A DNA stretch of 8,422 bases from an uncultured Lachnospiraceae bacterium. GTDB taxonomy: Bacteria > Bacillota > Clostridia > Lachnospirales > Lachnospiraceae. Every line of letters begins with the position of its first letter. Within the stretch, counting starts at the first letter, position 1. Positions 1 to 5,873 of this stretch are shown here, one piece after another. The stretch covers positions 1-8,422 of the forward strand of contig CAUCWU010000084.1 of NCBI GenBank assembly GCA_958446555.1, given 5' to 3'. The notes under the pieces were generated by a model that did not search any database, was not told the origin of the DNA, and worked only from the letters and a program-made list of their open reading frames with translations. The translations under genes were made by a program, and so were the position numbers.

Positions 1-934
1 CAACCTGGTAGGCAAGGGCAAGTCCTGGGAAATTCTCAAAATCTGGTGCAAAGAAGCTGATACTTCCAAGTGCAGCAAAATCCAGTCTCTTTCCCGGAAG
101 ATATCTTCGATCTGGATAGGTCAGTGCAAGCTGAATTGGAAGCTTCATATCTGGTGTACCAAGCTGTGCGATCACGGCACCATCCTCGAATTGAACCATT
201 GAATGAATCACAGACTGAGGCTGAATCACACCCTGAACTTGATCATATTCAACTCCGAATAGCCATTTCGCTTCCATAACTTCAAGACCTTTGTTGACCA
301 TGGTTGAAGAATCAATTGTGATCTTTCTTCCCATTACCCAGTTTGGATGTTTTAACGCATCCTCTGGACGAATATTCTTCATCTGATCCTTTGTCCAACC
401 ACGAAATGGCCCGCCTGAAGCTGTCAATAAAATCTTATCAATCTTATGACCTTCTTCTCCCATCAGTGACTGGAAAATGGCTGAATGTTCACTGTCAACC
501 GGAAGCAGTTTTACACCGTACTGCTTGATCATCGGAATGATCAGATGTCCCGCTGTTACCAGAGTCTCCTTATTTGCCAATGCAATGTCTTTTCCTGCCT
601 GGATGGCTGCAATCGTCGGGCGAATTCCAATCATACCAACAACAGCTGTCACGACAATTTCTGTCTCTGGATAGGCTGCTGCCTCGATTAAACCATCCAT
701 ACCACTTACGATTGTCACATCAAGATCAGCAACTGCTGTCTTTAACGCCTTTGCTGCCTCCTCTTTATAGACACAGACAAGCTTTGGATGAAACTCGCGA
801 ATTTGCTTTTCAAGCAGTGTGATGTTACTTCCTGCTGCAAGGACAGTCGCTTCCATGTCCGGCTGATTGCGAATAACCTCCAAACTCTGTGTTCCGATGG
901 ATCCAGTTGATCCTAAAATGGCAATTTTTTTCAT
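1..934 (-). CDS. dxr: 1-deoxy-D-xylulose 5-phosphate reductoisomerase, C-terminus cut by window edge
   Basis: Dxr (IspC) converts 1-deoxy-D-xylulose 5-phosphate to 2-C-methyl-D-erythritol 4-phosphate with NADPH and a divalent metal. It is the second, committed step of the MEP isoprenoid pathway in the cytosol. I translated 311 codons without a stop. The NADPH-binding loop GSTGSIG is at residues 8-14, LANKET at 119-124, and VDSEH at 146-150, giving metal ligands D147 and E149. TASGGPF is at 171-177. The block KHPNW...KITIDSSTMVNKGLE (195-218) holds S209, N214, K215 and the third metal ligand E218. These sit at a constant offset of about 13 from the E. coli numbering. Roughly 70-90 residues of the C-terminal domain are missing. 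The ATG lies 20 nt after the cdsA stop, behind a modest AAGGCAGG-like site, so the gene is read as the last visible member of the pyrH-frr-uppS-cdsA-dxr run. Confidence 0.97.
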   Translation of the reverse strand, partial: MKKIAILGSTGSIGTQSLEVIRNQPDMEATVLAAGSNITLLEKQIREFHPKLVCVYKEEAAKALKTAVADLDVTIVSGMDGLIEAAAYPETEIVVTAVVGMIGIRPTIAAIQAGKDIALANKETLVTAGHLIIPMIKQYGVKLLPVDSEHSAIFQSLMGEEGHKIDKILLTASGGPFRGWTKDQMKNIRPEDALKHPNWVMGRKITIDSSTMVNKGLEVMEAKWLFGVEYDQVQGVIQPQSVIHSMVQFEDGAVIAQLGTPDMKLPIQLALTYPDRRYLPGKRLDFAALGSISFFAPDFENFPGLALAYQV

Positions 935-954
935 AAAACCTGCCTTTCTTCTGC

Positions 955-1764
955 TTACGCAATGCTTTGAAGCAGTGTTACAAGAATGTAAATTAATGGA
1001 GCCGTGAAAATGATACTGTCAAAACGGTCCATGATACCGCCGTGTCCTGGAATCAGCTTTCCATAGTCCTTAATCTGATACTGGCGCTTAATTGCAGATG
1101 CAGACAGATCGCCAAACATTGAGATAAAGCCGCCACAAGCACCGATAATTGCACAAAATACGGCCGGATTGGAAAATTCTGTTAAATTTGCTTTGAAAAT
1201 GGTTCCATAGACTGCACCGATAATTGCACTTCCGACGATACCGCCGATTGCACCCTCAACTGATTTCTTTGGGCTTAATATCGGTGTCATCTTATGCTTT
1301 CCGATTGCACGTCCAACCAAATAAGCACAAGTATCGCAACCCCATGCACTGATAAAGATCAGCCATACAGTATAGGCTCCGTCCTTGCTGATTCTTGTCT
1401 GGAAAATAAACGACATCATAATAGCGACATAAACAATACCGAAGGTTGCCTTGGCAATCTCATCGGCACTAAACTTTGGATAGGTGGCAACATAGGATGC
1501 CATCATTACCAAGAAGCCTAGTACAAGCACTAATATAACAAAATTGGTTTTTCCCGCTAAAATAACAGATTCAATTCCGATTGCGGTCAGATAGCCGACA
1601 AGTGCCGGAAGCTTCTTTTCAATCTGAAAAACACGGTACAGCTCAAACATACCGACCAGACTGATCAGAAGCATAAACAAATATAGAAGCGGGCCGGAAG
1701 CGATAATGGCACACATGGTCACTGCCAACAACACGATTCCACTGATTGTTCTTGTGATAAACAT
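955..1764 (-). CDS. cdsA: phosphatidate cytidylyltransferase (CDP-diacylglycerol synthase)
   Basis: CdsA is a membrane enzyme that makes CDP-diacylglycerol from CTP and phosphatidic acid, the precursor of phosphatidylglycerol and cardiolipin. From the ATG at 1764 the protein has 269 residues, normal for the family. It is very hydrophobic, with about eight likely membrane segments, starting around residues 8-40 and ending at 250-268. The family signature is complete at 221-249: S..SAIKRQYQIKD, then G240-HGG-IMDR-FD, with K226, R227, K232, D233, H241, D246, R247 and D249. A second conserved stretch is WGCDTCAYLVGR (141-152) followed by SPKKSVEGAIGG (164-175). The frame is open upstream to a TTG at 1830 (22 more residues, hydrophilic, no ribosome binding site). 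I chose ATG 1764 because the hydrophobic N-terminus begins there and an AAAGGT lies upstream, although about 13 nt away, which is long. Confidence 0.95.
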   Translation of the reverse strand: MFITRTISGIVLLAVTMCAIIASGPLLYLFMLLISLVGMFELYRVFQIEKKLPALVGYLTAIGIESVILAGKTNFVILVLVLGFLVMMASYVATYPKFSADEIAKATFGIVYVAIMMSFIFQTRISKDGAYTVWLIFISAWGCDTCAYLVGRAIGKHKMTPILSPKKSVEGAIGGIVGSAIIGAVYGTIFKANLTEFSNPAVFCAIIGACGGFISMFGDLSASAIKRQYQIKDYGKLIPGHGGIMDRFDSIIFTAPLIYILVTLLQSIA

Positions 1765-1832
1765 AATGTAGTGATTACCTTTCTGTAAATCTTTATTATA
1801 ATGAATTACTCCGTTACAAAAACTTAACAATT

Positions 1833-2552
1833 CTATTTTGTCAGTCGACCTCCAAAGCGACGCTCACGCTTTCCAAAGGAAGCGACTGCCTTTTCTAATT
1901 CTGCCTTATTGAAATCTGGCCATAAAACATCAGTCACATAGATTTCAGTATAGGCAAGCTGCCAAAGAAGGAAATTCGATAAGCGAAGCTCACCGCTGGT
2001 ACGAATTAAAAGGTCTGGGTCTGGCATACCAGCCGTATCTAGATACGAAGCGATTATCTGCTCAGTGATTGATTGTGGCTCAAGCTTTCCTTCCTTTACA
2101 TCCTCTGCCATGCGTGTCATACCGCGGCGCATTTCGTCTCTTGCGCCATAATTGATTGCAATGGCAAATACCATACGGGTATTGTTTCTGGTCTCATATT
2201 CAAGCTTATTTAGTCCCTTTACCAAATCCGGTGCAAAACGGCTTCTCTCACCGATAATTTTGACACAAACATTTTCTTCCTCTGCTACTTTCAGAAGCTT
2301 TTTGATGTAAATACCCATTAAAAACATCAACGCAGAAACTTCCTCCTCGGAGCGTTTCCAGTTCTCTGTAGAAAATGCATAGACGGTTAAATACTCGATG
2401 CCAAGATCTGCTGCATCTCGAACGGTCTGCTCAAGAACTTTACATCCCTCGGAATGGCCCATTTTCCGCGGAAGTTTTCTTCTCTCAGCCCATCTGCCGT
2501 TTCCATCCATAATGATCGCGACATGGCGCGGAATCTTTTTTTGTTCATCCAT
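1833..2552 (-). CDS. uppS: isoprenyl transferase / undecaprenyl diphosphate synthase
   Basis: UppS is a cis-prenyltransferase that adds isopentenyl units to farnesyl diphosphate, making the C55 lipid carrier for peptidoglycan and other wall polymers. The 239 residues are close to the usual 230-255. The start HVAIIMDGNGRWA (10-22) carries the catalytic aspartate D16 and the diphosphate-binding G17-N18-G19-R20. FSTENWKR is at 60-67, INYGARDE at 133-140, and DLLIRTSGELRLSNFLLWQ at 180-198, with the conserved arginine and serine residues that bind isopentenyl diphosphate. WPDF is at 211-214 and RRFGGR at 231-236. The ATG has GAGG 8 nt upstream. The gene follows frr by 76 nt and precedes cdsA by 68 nt. 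Its substrate comes from the MEP pathway to which the nearby dxr belongs. Confidence 0.97.
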   Translation of the reverse strand: MDEQKKIPRHVAIIMDGNGRWAERRKLPRKMGHSEGCKVLEQTVRDAADLGIEYLTVYAFSTENWKRSEEEVSALMFLMGIYIKKLLKVAEEENVCVKIIGERSRFAPDLVKGLNKLEYETRNNTRMVFAIAINYGARDEMRRGMTRMAEDVKEGKLEPQSITEQIIASYLDTAGMPDPDLLIRTSGELRLSNFLLWQLAYTEIYVTDVLWPDFNKAELEKAVASFGKRERRFGGRLTK

Positions 2553-2585
2553 AAATATTACCTCAATTGTTCTATCTCGTTACGC

Positions 2586-2620
2586 AAAACAGGACAGGCA
2601 AAACGCCTGCCCTGAAAAAA
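2586..2620 (-). terminator. hairpin between frr and uppS, possible weak terminator or attenuator
   Basis: Read on the minus strand, CAGGGCAGGC pairs with GCCTGTCCTG (10 bp including one G-U) around a 5-nt GTTTT loop, and TTTT follows at once. It lies between the frr stop and the uppS start. The U tract is only four long, and uppS-cdsA-dxr have no obvious promoter of their own after it, so I read it as partial termination or an RNA stability hairpin rather than a full stop. It is GC-rich for an intergenic region. Confidence 0.45.
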
Positions 2621-2628
2621 TCTTGCTA

Positions 2629-3183
2629 TTAGACAGTCATGATTTCCTTTGATTTATTCTCAACACTCTTGTCTATAGTTGCAACATACTTGTCGGTCAT
2701 CTTCTGGATCTTTTCTTCGCCTTCCTTGCGCTCATCCTCGGTGATGTCAGTAGCCTTTTCCATCTTCTTTAAGGTATCATTAGCATCACGACGAACATTA
2801 CGGACAGCAACCTTTGCAGCCTCACCCTTCTTCTTGATATCCTTAACGAGTTCCTTACGTCTCTCCTCGGTCAGCTCTGGGAATACCAGGCGGATGCTTG
2901 TACCATCGTTGGTTGGGGTAATTCCAAGGTCAGATGCTAAGATTGCCTTCTCAATTGCCTTTAACAAACTCTTCTCCCACGGATTGATCTGGATGATTCT
3001 TGGCTCCGGAACGGAAATGTTTCCAACCTGCTGCATTGGAGTTGGAGTTCCATAATATTCAACCATGATTCTGTTTAACAGATTCGGGTTTGCACGACCT
3101 GCACGAATGTTAGCGAACTCGCCATCCAGTGTCTCACAGGTCTTTGTCATCTTCTCTTCACACTTCTTAATAACTTCCTTCAT
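2629..3183 (-). CDS. frr: ribosome recycling factor
   Basis: RRF works with EF-G to split the post-termination 70S ribosome so that subunits can be reused. It is a soluble, tRNA-shaped, two-domain protein. The 184 residues match the family length of about 185. Seen here: NIRAGRANP at 25-33 in the helical domain, YYGTPTPMQQVGNISVPEPR (43-62) leading into the beta domain, INPWEKSLLKAIEKAI (66-81), DLGITPTNDGT (85-95), and the highly conserved RNVRRDAND (128-136) of the long return helix. The last 50 residues are a charged helix, as expected. AAAGGAG lies 7 nt before the ATG. It follows pyrH by 76 nt, a pairing very common across bacteria. Confidence 0.98.
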   Translation of the reverse strand: MKEVIKKCEEKMTKTCETLDGEFANIRAGRANPNLLNRIMVEYYGTPTPMQQVGNISVPEPRIIQINPWEKSLLKAIEKAILASDLGITPTNDGTSIRLVFPELTEERRKELVKDIKKKGEAAKVAVRNVRRDANDTLKKMEKATDITEDERKEGEEKIQKMTDKYVATIDKSVENKSKEIMTV

Positions 3184-3232
3184 ATTTACGCTCCTTTATG
3201 GTTAGTTTTTATCTTATACCTACGAATTGCTC

Positions 3233-3247
3233 CGTTGCTTTGCAACC
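3233..3247 (-). other. small hairpin in the pyrH-frr gap
   Basis: On the minus strand GGTTGC-AAA-GCAAC forms a 5-bp stem with a 3-nt loop just after the pyrH stop. No T tract follows, so it is not an intrinsic terminator. The next bases, AACGGAGCAATTC, closely match AACGGAGTAATTC in the uppS-cdsA gap. A role in mRNA processing or stability is possible but is inference. Confidence 0.3.
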
Positions 3248-3259
3248 TTAGTTATCGCG

Positions 3260-3964
3260 TCACGCTGTTACATGAGTTCCGGTAATTTTACCGTTTAATG
3301 CATTTGCAATGCTATCCTTCTCATTCAAACCAAATACAGCAAGTGGCATATGGTTTTCCATGCACATGATGGATGCCGTCATATCGATAACAGCCAAACG
3401 CTTGTCTACTACTTCCTGAATCGTAACAGTGTCATACTTTACTGCGTTCGGATTCTTTGCTGGATCGCTGTCGTAAACACCGTCAATTGCCTTTGCAAGC
3501 AGAATGACATCAGCTTCCATCTCGATTGCACGAAGTACAACGCCGGTATCAGTTGAGAAATACGGGTGTCCAGTACCACCTGCAAAGAAAACAACCTTTC
3601 CCTCTGCCAGTGCTTCATTTGCTGCATCCTTGGAGAACAGCTTGGTGAAGGTACTGCAGGCAAATGGTGTGAAAATCTCGGTCTTCATGCCTGTTGTACG
3701 GAAAATCTCAGACACATAAATGCAGTTCATAACAGTTGCTAACATACCGATCTGGTCTGCCTTTGGTCTGTCAATTGCATTGCTGGAACGTCCTCTCCAG
3801 AAGTTTCCACCGCCAATTACAATCGCAACCTGTACGCCTTTATCAACTGACAGCTTTACCTGTCTTGCAACGTCTTTTACCACTTCTTCATCAAAACCGG
3901 TCTTTTTCTCACCAGCAAGTGCTTCTCCGCTGAGCTTAAGCATAACTCTGCGCTGTTTTTCCAT
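3260..3964 (-). CDS. pyrH: UMP kinase
   Basis: PyrH phosphorylates UMP to UDP with ATP, an essential cytosolic step toward all UTP, CTP and dTTP. It belongs to the amino acid kinase superfamily and is usually a GTP-activated, UTP-inhibited hexamer. From ATG 3964 the protein has 234 residues, a normal length. MLKLSGEAL (8-16) holds the ATP-contacting K10. IVIGGGNFWRGR (49-59) is the phosphate-binding glycine loop. D70-QIGMLAT contacts UMP, GTGHPYFSTDT (130-140) binds the nucleotide, and LAKAIDGVYDSDP (156-168) is the typical C-terminal half signature. The frame stays open to 4054 (30 more residues), but the extension is not conserved-looking. GAAAGGA at 3975-3981 stands 10 nt from ATG 3964, which fixes the start. 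rpsB-tsf, the usual upstream partners, are not next to it; dapF diverges instead. Confidence 0.97.
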   Translation of the reverse strand: MEKQRRVMLKLSGEALAGEKKTGFDEEVVKDVARQVKLSVDKGVQVAIVIGGGNFWRGRSSNAIDRPKADQIGMLATVMNCIYVSEIFRTTGMKTEIFTPFACSTFTKLFSKDAANEALAEGKVVFFAGGTGHPYFSTDTGVVLRAIEMEADVILLAKAIDGVYDSDPAKNPNAVKYDTVTIQEVVDKRLAVIDMTASIMCMENHMPLAVFGLNEKDSIANALNGKITGTHVTA

Positions 3965-3974
3965 GTTTATCTCG

Positions 3975-3981
3975 TCCTTTC
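3975..3981 (-). promoter_or_regulatory. ribosome binding site deciding the pyrH start
   Basis: GAAAGGA on the minus strand lies 10 nt before ATG 3964. The alternative in-frame ATG at 4006 and the start at 4054 have no comparable site. Confidence 0.75.
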
Positions 3982-3982
3982 T

Positions 3983-4006
3983 ATGGGTAGTGTAACCGCT
4001 GCCCAT
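3983..4006 (-). other. inverted repeat in the pyrH leader
   Basis: On the minus strand ATGGGCAGCG and CACTACCCAT flank a GTTA loop, with two C-A mismatches. The plus-strand copy pairs better because the same positions become G-U. It lies directly upstream of the pyrH ribosome binding site, so it could affect access to it or be a protein-binding palindrome. It matches no riboswitch that I recognise. Confidence 0.3.
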
Positions 4007-4062
4007 CTTTGCGATATGTTGTATCCTCGTATGCGTATTTGCAACCAGATACATATATCAGT

Positions 4063-4091
4063 ATCTTACCATACCGACTTTTAAAAATCAA
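4063..4091 (-). promoter_or_regulatory. candidate sigma-A promoter for the pyrH operon
   Basis: Minus strand: TTGATT (4091-4086), a 17-nt spacer, then TAAGAT (4068-4063) with an extended TGG immediately before it. This would start RNA near 4056 and give a leader of about 90 nt. A second, perfect TATAAT lies at 4102-4097 on the same strand but has no convincing -35 box. One or both may be used; by-eye call only. Confidence 0.4.
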
Positions 4092-4103
4092 CCTAAATTA
4101 TAT

Positions 4104-4133
4104 CTGATGCCAATGTAGTAATACGCATATATT
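4104..4133 (+). promoter_or_regulatory. weak candidate promoter for dapF
   Basis: CTGATG (4104-4109), an 18-nt spacer, then TATATT (4128-4133), about 30 nt before the dapF ATG. The -35 match is poor (3 of 6). It is given because the divergent 200-bp gap must hold a dapF promoter and this is the best spaced candidate. It lies back to back with the pyrH promoter candidates. Confidence 0.25.
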
Positions 4134-4164
4134 GGTACAAAAAACAAAAAGGTAAGATTATGTT

Positions 4165-4995
4165 ATGAGTAGCGTCGATTTAAATTTCACAAAAATGCAA
4201 GGAACAGGAAATGATTATCTCTTTCTAAATATGCTTGGCGAAGATATGCAGAAAATGGCAGAGACAATTGATTTTGGCAAGCTTGCCCGAAAGCTTAGTG
4301 ACCGCCATTTTGGCATTGGATCAGATGGCTTGATTTTGATTTGCCCATCTAAGATTGCCGACTGTCGTATGCAGATGTGGAATGCAGATGGTTCTGAAGG
4401 GGCTATGTGTGGAAATGGGATACGATGCCTTGGAAAGTATGTATATGAGAGAGGATTGATAAAAAGGTCGGTGATTCATGTTGAAACCATATCTGGTATA
4501 CGGACACTAACACTTACAGTGGATGAGAATACCGATCGTATTCACTCTGTCTGTGTGGATATGGGGATTCCTACTATTTCGCCAAACATTGAAATTGACT
4601 CTTTTTTATTGACTCCAGTTTCTATTGGAAATCCACATGCCGTCTACTTTGTCCCAAATTCACCAAGTACTTATCCAGTTGAAAAATGGGGATCATTCTT
4701 AGAGAATCATCCGAAGCTAGAAGAACGCAGTAATATCGAGTTTACCCAGATTCTTTCGCAGAATCGAATTCGTCTTCGCATCTGGGAGCGAGGTTCGGGT
4801 GAAACACTCTCCTGTGGAACTGGTGCCTGTGCGGCAGCTGTCTGCGCGATACAAAATAAGGGGTTGGAAAACAGAATATTAGCAGAGGTTTTAGGTGGAA
4901 CTCTTACGATTCTCTGGAATGGAACAGGGGAATCTGTCTTATTGACCGGGCCAGCGGAGTTTGTCTTTGAGACAAAGGTGAGTGTTGAAATTTGA
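4165..4995 (+). CDS. dapF: diaminopimelate epimerase
   Basis: DapF interconverts LL- and meso-diaminopimelate without a cofactor, using two cysteines. The meso form feeds lysine synthesis and peptidoglycan cross-links. The 276 residues are the normal length. FTKMQGTGNDYLFL (8-21) contains the substrate-binding N16. WNADGSEGAMCGNGIRC (72-88) contains N73 and the first catalytic cysteine C82. GNPHAVYFV is at 155-163. RIWERGSGETLSCGTGACAA (205-224) contains E208, R209 and the second catalytic cysteine C217. The two halves are the expected pseudo-symmetric domains. AAAGGT lies 11 nt before the ATG. A different ATG at 4160 is out of frame. The gene diverges from pyrH and is followed, with no terminator, by a new promoter at its very 3' end and the ThyX-like gene. 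In many relatives a lysine-pathway gene follows dapF; here it does not. Confidence 0.97.
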   Translation: MSSVDLNFTKMQGTGNDYLFLNMLGEDMQKMAETIDFGKLARKLSDRHFGIGSDGLILICPSKIADCRMQMWNADGSEGAMCGNGIRCLGKYVYERGLIKRSVIHVETISGIRTLTLTVDENTDRIHSVCVDMGIPTISPNIEIDSFLLTPVSIGNPHAVYFVPNSPSTYPVEKWGSFLENHPKLEERSNIEFTQILSQNRIRLRIWERGSGETLSCGTGACAAAVCAIQNKGLENRILAEVLGGTLTILWNGTGESVLLTGPAEFVFETKVSVEI

Positions 4996-5014
4996 TTTCG
5001 GGTTGCGCTATAAT
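4985..5014 (+). promoter_or_regulatory. strong sigma-A-like promoter for the 206-residue protein
   Basis: TTGAAA (4985-4990), an 18-nt spacer and a perfect TATAAT (5009-5014). The -35 box lies inside the last codons of dapF. Predicted RNA would start near 5021 and give a leader of about 175 nt that includes most of a 66-bp tandem duplication. This is the best promoter match in the window. Confidence 0.6.
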
Positions 5015-5145
5015 CTTGTATGTGATAAGATGATACCCAAGGTCTCAAAGTCACAAGCTGACCATGCCTGCATGATAAATCTTGTATGTGATAAGATGAT
5101 ACCCAAGGTCTCAAAGTCACAAGCTGACCATGCCTGCATGATAAA
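5012..5145 (+). repeat. perfect 66-bp tandem duplication in the leader
   Basis: Copy 1 is 5012-5077 and copy 2 is 5078-5143, identical over the whole unit. Two further bases of a third copy match before the sequences part at 5146. The first copy begins inside the -10 box of the promoter at 4985-5014, but copy 2 is not preceded by a TATAAT. Each unit contains a 7-bp stem ATCTTGT-ATGTG-ATAAGAT (5013-5031 and 5079-5097), then GTCA-CAAGC-TGAC or the alternative GGTC/GACC, then CATG-CCTG-CATG. There is no spacer and there are only two copies, so it is not CRISPR. The perfect identity suggests a recent event or selection for the pair. Confidence 0.95.
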
Positions 5146-5179
5146 AATTTTGTGATAAATTGGACATGAGAGAGAAAAC

Positions 5180-5185
5180 AGGAGG
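5180..5185 (+). promoter_or_regulatory. consensus ribosome binding site AGGAGG for the 206-residue protein
   Basis: AGGAGG lies 11 nt before ATG 5197. It is the full consensus and supports both the start codon and real translation of this otherwise unfamiliar gene. Confidence 0.8.
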
Positions 5186-5196
5186 ACTTTACACAA

Positions 5197-5817
5197 ATGC
5201 TTACTTTAAAAAATACATCTGTAATGAATTTTGAAAATGCAATTCGCGGAGCCAGAAATCCGATGAACAGCTGGGCACGTATGGATAGCCATACTGAGGC
5301 GGACGGAACTTTCGTTTTCGGACCAAATGATTTAGATCTTGCAATGCGTCTTGCAAAGGCTGGATCTGACCATAGAAAGTATCTGCGCATGGTTTTCGTG
5401 AGTGTTGATGTGACAGCACCACTCTATTGGTGGAAGGAATATGATACCTATAAGGTAGCAACTGTTGCAAATTCAACCAGTACAATGCACAAGATTCACA
5501 GCAAACCATTTTCAATTGATGATTTCTCCTGTGACCATATGACCGACAGCACCAAGAAATTCATGGAGACGATTGTGGCTGAGCTAGAGACCATCCGTCT
5601 TCGCTTTAAAGAGACCAAATCTAAGGAAGACTGGTATGATATGATTCAGCTTCTGCCAAGCAGCTATAATCAGATGCGCACCTGTACTTTTAATTATGAG
5701 ACTTTGATCAATATTTATCGGGCAAGAAAAAATCATAAATTGGCTGAATGGCATACCTTCTGCGACTGGATTGAGACGCTTCCGTATGCTGAGCAACTAA
5801 TTACATTCGAACCGTAA
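5197..5817 (+). CDS. unrecognised 206-residue protein, possibly a divergent ThyX-like (flavin-dependent thymidylate synthase) homologue
   Basis: The gene is clearly real: consensus ribosome binding site, its own promoter, a terminator after it and normal codon use. I do not recognise it firmly. It is soluble, with no signal peptide or membrane segment. Notable stretches are APLYWWKEYDTYKVAT (74-89), ANSTSTMHK (91-99), LLPSSYNQMRTCTFNYETL (152-170) and RARKNHKLAEWHTFCDWIETL (175-195). The order of these blocks recalls ThyX, where an arginine/serine-rich substrate motif in the first half is followed by a 'LP...T...N...L...R...E' helix near the end. However, the hallmark RHRxxSxNxxSxR is not present; YDTYK and NSTSTMH lie where it would fall. 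If a homologue, it may have altered chemistry or only bind nucleotide. The convergent neighbours dut and glyA supply dUMP and methylene-THF, which fits a dTMP-related role but does not prove it. Confidence 0.85.
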   Translation: MLTLKNTSVMNFENAIRGARNPMNSWARMDSHTEADGTFVFGPNDLDLAMRLAKAGSDHRKYLRMVFVSVDVTAPLYWWKEYDTYKVATVANSTSTMHKIHSKPFSIDDFSCDHMTDSTKKFMETIVAELETIRLRFKETKSKEDWYDMIQLLPSSYNQMRTCTFNYETLINIYRARKNHKLAEWHTFCDWIETLPYAEQLITFEP

Positions 5818-5821
5818 TATC

Positions 5822-5863
5822 AAAAAGACAGTGATGAAAATTGACACATCACTGTCTTTTTTT
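5822..5863. terminator. bidirectional intrinsic terminator shared by the ThyX-like gene and dut
   Basis: GACAGTGATG and CATCACTGTC form a perfect 10-bp stem around a 10-nt loop, with A5 before it and T7 after it. It therefore has a U tract in both directions and sits 5 nt after the plus-strand stop and 11 nt past the dut stop. It is the clearest terminator in the window. Confidence 0.9.
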
Positions 5864-5873
5864 GACAACCTAT

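Noticed and set aside
2639..3055. Plus-strand open frame of 138 codons opposite frr
   Set aside because: Serine- and phenylalanine-rich translation typical of the complement of a lysine/glutamate-rich gene; no ribosome binding site.
3965..4054. N-terminal extension of pyrH by 30 residues
   Set aside because: The frame is open, but the extension has no ribosome binding site and the start at 3964 has a good one and gives the family length.
5012..5145. CRISPR array
   Set aside because: Only two directly abutting identical units, no spacers, and no cas genes in the window.
5008..5196. Minus-strand 62-codon frame with a twice-repeated 22-residue peptide (IMQAWSACDFETLGI...)
   Set aside because: The repeat arises because the 66-bp duplication is a multiple of three and lacks stops on that strand. 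The start is a TTG with no ribosome binding site, inside the leader of a plus-strand gene.
5012..5196. Tetrahydrofolate or other known riboswitch in the leader of the ThyX-like gene
   Set aside because: The folate-related context made this attractive, but I could not match the unit to any riboswitch consensus that I know; kept only as an unclassified repeat.
4707..5390. Minus-strand open frame of 227 codons across dapF, the repeat and the next gene
   Set aside because: It runs antisense to two well supported genes, has no ribosome binding site and its protein resembles nothing; it is a shadow helped by the stop-free repeat.
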